Source: Brevibacterium senegalense (GTDB taxonomy: Bacteria; Actinomycetota; Actinomycetes; Actinomycetales; Brevibacteriaceae). From it: a DNA stretch of 64,000 nt. Positions 59,916 through 64,000 of the stretch are shown piece after piece; the stretch's first letter is position 1; each line of letters starts with the position of its first letter. The position numbers and the translations under genes are program-made. Where the stretch lies: NCBI RefSeq assembly GCF_000285835.1, contig NZ_HE978603.1, forward strand, positions 100,327 to 164,326, written 5' to 3'. The notes beneath the pieces are model-generated. The model searched no databases. It saw only the letters and a program-made list of their open reading frames with translations, and was not told where the DNA came from.

Positions 59916-62314
59916 CGGTCGATCAGCCGCAGGAGCGGGCGGGCCTTCACGAGGGTCTCGTCGTGCTCGGCGGCGGGGTCGGACAGGGCGACGATCGCGC
60001 CGCCCACGCCGTAGGACAGCCGGTCGCCCGTCACGACGAGAGTGCGGATGACGACACTCAGGTCGACGGCTCCCGTGAGCGAGAACCAGCCGATCGCCCC
60101 GCTGTAGACCCCGCGAGGGCCCTGCTCCAGCGCGTCGAGGATCTGGAGGGTGCGCCGCTTGGGCGCGCCCGTCATCGAACCGGGCGGGAACGCCGCCCGC
60201 ACGCACGCGACGGGGCTGGCGTCCGGGTGCAGTTGCGCGGTCACGGTGCTCACCAGCTGGTGGACGCTCGCGTAGGTCTCGACGCCGAAGAGCGTGGGCA
60301 CGCGGACGGATCCCGTCACCGCGGTGCGACCCAGGTCGTGGCGGACGAGGTCGACGATCATGAGGTTCTCCGACCGGTCCTTCTCCGAGGTCGCGAGGTC
60401 CTCGATGAGTGCCGCGTCCTCCTCCGGCGTCGCACCCCGGGGCCGAGTCCCCTTGATGGGCGAGGACTCGACGCGGCCGGTCGCATCGATGCGCAGGAAC
60501 CGCTCCGGGGACACGCTCAGCACGGTCGCGCCCGGCAGCCGCAGGTAGGCGCCGAACGGGGCCGGGTTGTCCCGCCGCATCCGCAGGTAGACGTCCCAGA
60601 GCGGGTCGGCGCTGATGAGGTCCGCGGCTACGTCGGTGCTGGCCGTGGGCGCGTCGATTCCCAGTGCCGTGACAGGTCCCTCGTACTGCGTCGTGAGGCA
60701 GGCCTCGTATGTCTCGCCGTCACGGATGAGGTCCTGCGCGGTCCGGATCTGGTCGAGGTACTCCTCCCGCGTGACGCGCGCGACGACGCCTGCCTGGGCT
60801 GCGCGCTCCGCGGCTCGGCCGCGGTCGGCAGGGCTGGATTCTGCGGGTACTCCTTCATGCCGGGGAACCGGCGCGTCTTCCGGGGGGCTGACGCACGCTG
60901 GCGGACTGCTCGGTTCTCGGGCCGCGTCCGACTGAACTGCTCGGGTGCCGGCTTCCGTCACCGCCGCCGAGGCCGCCTCCAGCCACGCGGTCGCCTCACC
61001 GGGCTCCTCGGGCCAGTCGAGGGCGAGCAGGTGCGCCGTACCCTCTTGCGCATCCACGAGTATGGCGCGGTCGAGGAACACGAGTGTCACCTCCGGCGGT
61101 GTGTCGGAGGACGCTGTCGCCGAGTCGTCGCTGCCGGAGCCTGCAGCGATCCGGGGCGCTGGCCCGCCGCATTCGGCCGCGAGCTCGTATCCCAGGTTCC
61201 CCACCCAGCCCAGGCCGAAGCCGCTGGGCAGGCCGTCGAGATCGGCCGGGTCGACACGGAATCGGCGCAGCTCCGCCTCGAGCCAATCGAAGAGCCCCGA
61301 GCGCACGACGGTCGACTCAGGCGTCCCCCCTGACTCGGACGTCCCCGCGGGGACGTTTTCGGTGGCACCCCGCGTCCCCGCGGGGACGTCCGTGATCGTG
61401 ACGGTGCCCGCCGCGACGCGGGCCTCGGCGATGCGGCCGTGCGGACCGGTGGGTGCGCCCAGGATCGAGACGCGGCCACGTGGATCGCCGGGCAGGTTGC
61501 CATCGAGTAGAACCGCGCACGGGTCCGCGCCGTGCAGCGCGTCGAACAGGTGGGCTGTGTCTCCCGTGTACGGAACGGTCGCCCGGACGACCGGGATCAC
61601 ACGGGTGGGCTCGGCCTGCGGGGAGGCCTGGGACTCGAATCCAGTCCCTGCTGCCGAGCGGTCACCAGCGGCGGCTGGCTCCCCCGCACCGGCCTCGGCA
61701 CCCCGCGCTGCGTGCCACTCGCGTGTGAGCGTCGCGAAGTTATCCAGGAGCGTCTCGCCGTGCTCCGTGAGGATCGACTCCGGGTGGAACTGGACGCCCC
61801 ACAGGGGCAGGGTGCTGTGCTCGATGCCCTGGACGACGCCGTCCTCGGATCGAGCGGTGATGCGCAGGGGCTCCACGACCTCGGTCGCGGCCAGCGAATG
61901 ATAGCGGACGGTGCTGAACGGTGCGGGGATCCCCGCGAACAGACCGGTCCCGTCGTGCTGGATAGCTGAGACCCGCCCGTGCCGAGGCTCCGGCGCGTGC
62001 CCCACGTGCGCTCCGTGCAGGTGCGCGATGAGCTGGTGACCCAGGCAGATGCCCAGGACGGGGACGCGGGCGGCGGCCACGGCCTCGGCGCAGATGCCCA
62101 CGTCCTCTGGACGCAACGGGGTGCCGGGACCCGGGGACAGGACCACGCTGTCGACCGTCTCCAGCACCTGCGGATCCCAGCCGTCCCAGTCGTTGGGGAC
62201 CAGCAGCGGCTCGCGGCCGTTCACCCGTGCCAGCGAGTGGAAGAGGTTGAGTGTGAACGAGTCGTGATTGTCGATGAGGAGCGTGCGAAGCGGCGGCCGG
62301 GTCCCCTCATGCAT
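59912..62314 (-). CDS. pabAB: Fused aminodeoxychorismate synthase PabA-PabB
   Basis: An 800-residue fusion. The N-terminal glutaminase has LLIDNHDSFTLNL, VLSPGPGTP, the Cys nucleophile in GICLGHQLIAH and VQFHPES. The C-terminal chorismate-binding part has FGAYLRLPG, LSVSPERFLRID, SSPIKGTRPRGATPEED, RSENLMIVDLVRHDLGR, and PPGSMTGAPKRRTLQILD. The linker region is Ala/Pro-rich and holds VPAGT twice, encoded by two copies of a 16-bp palindrome. The ATG lacks a good SD; CACAAT lies 6 nt upstream. PabB type is favoured over TrpE by the PabC neighbour. Confidence 0.94.
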   Translation of the reverse strand: MHEGTRPPLRTLLIDNHDSFTLNLFHSLARVNGREPLLVPNDWDGWDPQVLETVDSVVLSPGPGTPLRPEDVGICAEAVAAARVPVLGICLGHQLIAHLHGAHVGHAPEPRHGRVSAIQHDGTGLFAGIPAPFSTVRYHSLAATEVVEPLRITARSEDGVVQGIEHSTLPLWGVQFHPESILTEHGETLLDNFATLTREWHAARGAEAGAGEPAAAGDRSAAGTGFESQASPQAEPTRVIPVVRATVPYTGDTAHLFDALHGADPCAVLLDGNLPGDPRGRVSILGAPTGPHGRIAEARVAAGTVTITDVPAGTRGATENVPAGTSESGGTPESTVVRSGLFDWLEAELRRFRVDPADLDGLPSGFGLGWVGNLGYELAAECGGPAPRIAAGSGSDDSATASSDTPPEVTLVFLDRAILVDAQEGTAHLLALDWPEEPGEATAWLEAASAAVTEAGTRAVQSDAAREPSSPPACVSPPEDAPVPRHEGVPAESSPADRGRAAERAAQAGVVARVTREEYLDQIRTAQDLIRDGETYEACLTTQYEGPVTALGIDAPTASTDVAADLISADPLWDVYLRMRRDNPAPFGAYLRLPGATVLSVSPERFLRIDATGRVESSPIKGTRPRGATPEEDAALIEDLATSEKDRSENLMIVDLVRHDLGRTAVTGSVRVPTLFGVETYASVHQLVSTVTAQLHPDASPVACVRAAFPPGSMTGAPKRRTLQILDALEQGPRGVYSGAIGWFSLTGAVDLSVVIRTLVVTGDRLSYGVGGAIVALSDPAAEHDETLVKARPLLRLIDR
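61340..61388. repeat. Duplicate 16-bp palindrome within pabAB
   Basis: CGTCCCCGCGGGGACG occurs at 61340-61355 and 61373-61388, in the linker of pabAB, 33 bp apart start to start (11 codons), giving two VPAGT units. Confidence 0.75.
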
Positions 62315-62398
62315 GAAGCGATTGTGCCCGCACGAACGGGCCTGCGCCAACCGTCCGCACACCGCCATGCACCACCGGCTCGCGCCAGAGTGCCCGCC

Positions 62399-62404
62399 TA
62401 CACT
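62399..62404 (+). promoter_or_regulatory. Candidate -10 for the gene at 62411
   Basis: TACACT, ending 6 nt before the GTG start. The intervening GGTGGG could also serve as a close SD if a leader were present. Confidence 0.4.
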
Positions 62405-62410
62405 GGTGGG

Positions 62411-63334
62411 GTGCTCTCCCCGACCGTCCTCACCGCAGCCCAGGCCGCCCGCCGGGCGGAGGCCCACTCTGCCGCTGTGGCTGCGCGGACACAGGCGCAT
62501 CTGGACCGCCGGTCCCGCGGCGAGGCCCATCCGGTCGAGGACTTCCTCTACACGTACTACCCGTTCACGCCGGGCCAGCTCTCCACCTGGCATCCCGGCG
62601 CGGGCGTAGCAGTGGAGGCGGATGCGACCGGGTCTGAAGCAGCAGAGTCCTACGTCCGCACCTTGGCTCAGCGCAAGTGGTACCGCACCCGTGATGGCCT
62701 CACCGAGATCGACCTGGACCGCTGGCACGAGGCACGCGGCAGCGGCGCACTCTTCATCCGCGACCTCCTGGAGCGGACCCTGTCCCGCGAGGGGACGTTC
62801 GGCTGCTTCGGCCTGCACGAGTGGGCGATGGTCTATCGGCAGGACCCGGACGAGGTCCGCCACGACCAGGTGCCGCTGCGCCTCACACACGCGCAGACCG
62901 ACCGGGTCGTGGAGAACCACCGCGTCCGCTGCTCGCACTTCGACGCGTTCCGCTTCTTCACCCCGGAGGCGCGCCCGCTCAACGAGCATCAGCCCACCCG
63001 CGAGTCGATGCGCGAGATGGAGCAGCCCGGTTGCCTGCACGGCGGCATGGACCTCTACAAGTGGTCGATGAAACTCATCCCGATCGTCCCGTCCGAGGTG
63101 GTCCTCGACGCGTTCGATCTGGCCCGCGACATCCGGACCCTCGACATGGAGGCCAGCCCCTACGACGTGCGCGACTGGGGCTACGGCGTCGTCGCGATCG
63201 AGACCCCGGAGGGCAAGGCGGAGTACGTCCGCCGTCAGCGCGCGTTCGCGGCCCGTGGCAACGAGATCCGCCGCCGTCTCGTCACGGCGATCGACGCGGC
63301 CGGGATTCCAGCTGCTGCTGGAGCAGGTCGCTGA
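62411..63334 (+). CDS. Conserved actinobacterial protein often labelled 3-methyladenine DNA glycosylase
   Basis: A 307-residue protein. HPVEDFLYTYYPFTPGQL, FGCFGLHEWAMVYRQ, CSHFDAFRFFTP, QPGCLHGGMDLYKWSMKL and DLARDIRTLDMEASPYD are strongly patterned, with several His, Cys and Trp. I recall close relatives in other actinobacteria carrying the glycosylase name, but I see no helix-hairpin-helix or AAG motif to justify it, so the function is open. Divergent from pabAB; its 3' end overlaps the LysR gene tail by 53 nt. Confidence 0.75.
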   Translation: MLSPTVLTAAQAARRAEAHSAAVAARTQAHLDRRSRGEAHPVEDFLYTYYPFTPGQLSTWHPGAGVAVEADATGSEAAESYVRTLAQRKWYRTRDGLTEIDLDRWHEARGSGALFIRDLLERTLSREGTFGCFGLHEWAMVYRQDPDEVRHDQVPLRLTHAQTDRVVENHRVRCSHFDAFRFFTPEARPLNEHQPTRESMREMEQPGCLHGGMDLYKWSMKLIPIVPSEVVLDAFDLARDIRTLDMEASPYDVRDWGYGVVAIETPEGKAEYVRRQRAFAARGNEIRRRLVTAIDAAGIPAAAGAGR

Positions 63335-64000
63335 GTCGTTCTGTCGCCGGTGACACCGGCAGCGGGCTGCGAACGAGAGCGATGTCCCGCCGGTAGTCCA
63401 TGTCGCGACCGTCGTGGCCCGTGCCTGACAGCGGCACCTCGACCACGCTCGCGTCGGGCTCGTGACGCGACGGCAGGAGCGCGATGCCCAGGCCGCGTGC
63501 CACCAGCTCGCGGATCGTCGCGAACTCCGTGATCTCCAGCGGGATCGACGGGACGAACCCGCTCTCGCGGCACCAGTGCTCGGTGCGCTGCCGGAGGTGG
63601 AAGCTGGGCGGGTTCGCGATGAAGGTCTCCTCGGCCAGCTCCTCCAAACGCAGCTGCGCCCGGCCGGCGAGCGGGTGATCACGCGGAAGGGCGGCGACGA
63701 TCGGCTGCGTGCCCAGGACGCTGTGCGGCAGATCGTCAGGCGGTGGGATCGTGAGGGCCAGGTCGAGGTCGCCTGACCTCAGCGCGGCTGTCAGCGCGGA
63801 CCCGTGCGCCTGCGTCAGGTGCAGCCGGATGCCGGGATGCCGACGACGGAACTCCGCGAGCAGATCCGGCACCTGCCCCGCTCCCATCGTCAGGGGGAAC
63901 CCGAATCGCACGGTGCCGTGCTCCGCATCCATCGTCCCCGTCGCCTCACCCACCGCCAGCTCCAACGCGTGCAGCGGGCCCTGCACGCGGGCGATGAGAG
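63282..64000 (-). CDS. LysR-family regulator, 5' end outside the window
   Basis: The visible 239 residues are the substrate-binding domain of a LysR regulator: GTVRFGFPLTMGAGQVPDLL, EFRRRHPGIRLHL, LDLALTIPP, LPRDHPLAGRAQLRLEEL and RELVARGLGIALLP. The frame is open to the edge, and the N-terminal winged helix must lie beyond 64000. Its last 53 nt overlap the convergent plus-strand gene. Target and ligand unknown. Confidence 0.9.
   Translation of the reverse strand, partial: LIARVQGPLHALELAVGEATGTMDAEHGTVRFGFPLTMGAGQVPDLLAEFRRRHPGIRLHLTQAHGSALTAALRSGDLDLALTIPPPDDLPHSVLGTQPIVAALPRDHPLAGRAQLRLEELAEETFIANPPSFHLRQRTEHWCRESGFVPSIPLEITEFATIRELVARGLGIALLPSRHEPDASVVEVPLSGTGHDGRDMDYRRDIALVRSPLPVSPATERLSDLLQQQLESRPRRSP

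Noticed and set aside
59912-62314. Assignment as anthranilate synthase TrpE-TrpG fusion
   Set aside because: Overlap with pabC, glutaminase-first order and the SPIKGTRPRG form point to aminodeoxychorismate synthase.
62315-63682. Upstream extension of pabAB by ~450 codons
   Set aside because: It is antisense to the gene at 62411; the PabA signature begins directly after the ATG at 62314.
1-64000. CRISPR arrays, IS elements, prophage, rRNA or origin
   Set aside because: No evenly spaced repeats, transposase or integrase other than XerC, phage structural genes, rRNA segments or DnaA-box cluster were seen.

Overview
The window is high-GC bacterial DNA carrying a dense run of housekeeping genes in an order typical of Actinomycetota, most like Micrococcales: rpsB-tsf-pyrH-frr; dprA-comM-yraN-DUF2469-rnhB-lepB-lepB-rplS-trmD-rimM; khpA-rpsP-ffh-ftsY-smc; mutM-rnc-rpmF-DUF177-coaD; rsmD-recG-DAK2-thiL-DUF3515-ddl; gpsA-plsC-murA-leuD-leuC-iclR. 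GTG and TTG starts are frequent, and many genes have a -10-like hexamer only 6-9 nt before the start codon, as expected for leaderless actinobacterial transcripts. The genus cannot be fixed from the sequence alone. I see no IS element, prophage, CRISPR array, rRNA or replication origin.

Layout. 0-3.8 kb: translation operon (frr, pyrH, tsf, rpsB; all minus), read from a recognisable promoter with a ~275-nt rpsB leader. 3.9-7 kb: a secreted cell-wall peptidase with M23 and M15 domains, an orphan kinase-fold protein and xerC. 7-17 kb: DNA processing, RNase HII, two tandem signal peptidases, L19, tRNA/16S maturation and a PQQ-repeat lipoprotein. 17-24.5 kb: S16, the SRP pathway (ffh, ftsY) and smc. 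24.6-29.1 kb: an accessory block between smc and mutM, holding a ParDE-type toxin-antitoxin pair, a SUKH (SMI1/KNR4) immunity-type protein, a DUF488 protein, a small DUF2185/Imm33-like protein and a paralogue of the SUKH protein's central region. 29.1-32.1 kb: mutM, rnc, rpmF, DUF177, coaD. 32.2-35.5 kb: a four-gene ABC importer on the plus strand in ehuBCDA (ectoine) order, inserted between coaD and rsmD. 35.5-46.5 kb: DNA repair, thiamine, cell-wall and phospholipid genes. 46.6-49.7 kb: leucine genes leuDC and their divergent IclR regulator. 49.7-50.3 kb: tRNA-Glu and tRNA-Gln within a cluster of strong hairpins. 50.3-55.6 kb: gltX, a FAH-family hydrolase and an HrpB-type helicase. 55.6-58.9 kb: a TetR regulator divergent from a YhgE/Pip-type membrane protein and a small membrane protein, with a well-formed promoter and operator-like repeats between them. 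59-64 kb: folate branch genes pabC and fused pabAB, a conserved actinobacterial protein of unknown function, and the 3' part of a LysR regulator cut by the window edge.

The most unusual parts are the immunity/toxin-antitoxin block inside a housekeeping cluster, the kinase-like protein beside xerC, the YhgE/TetR unit and its control region, the hairpin cluster around the tRNA genes, and the large number of predicted leaderless promoters.
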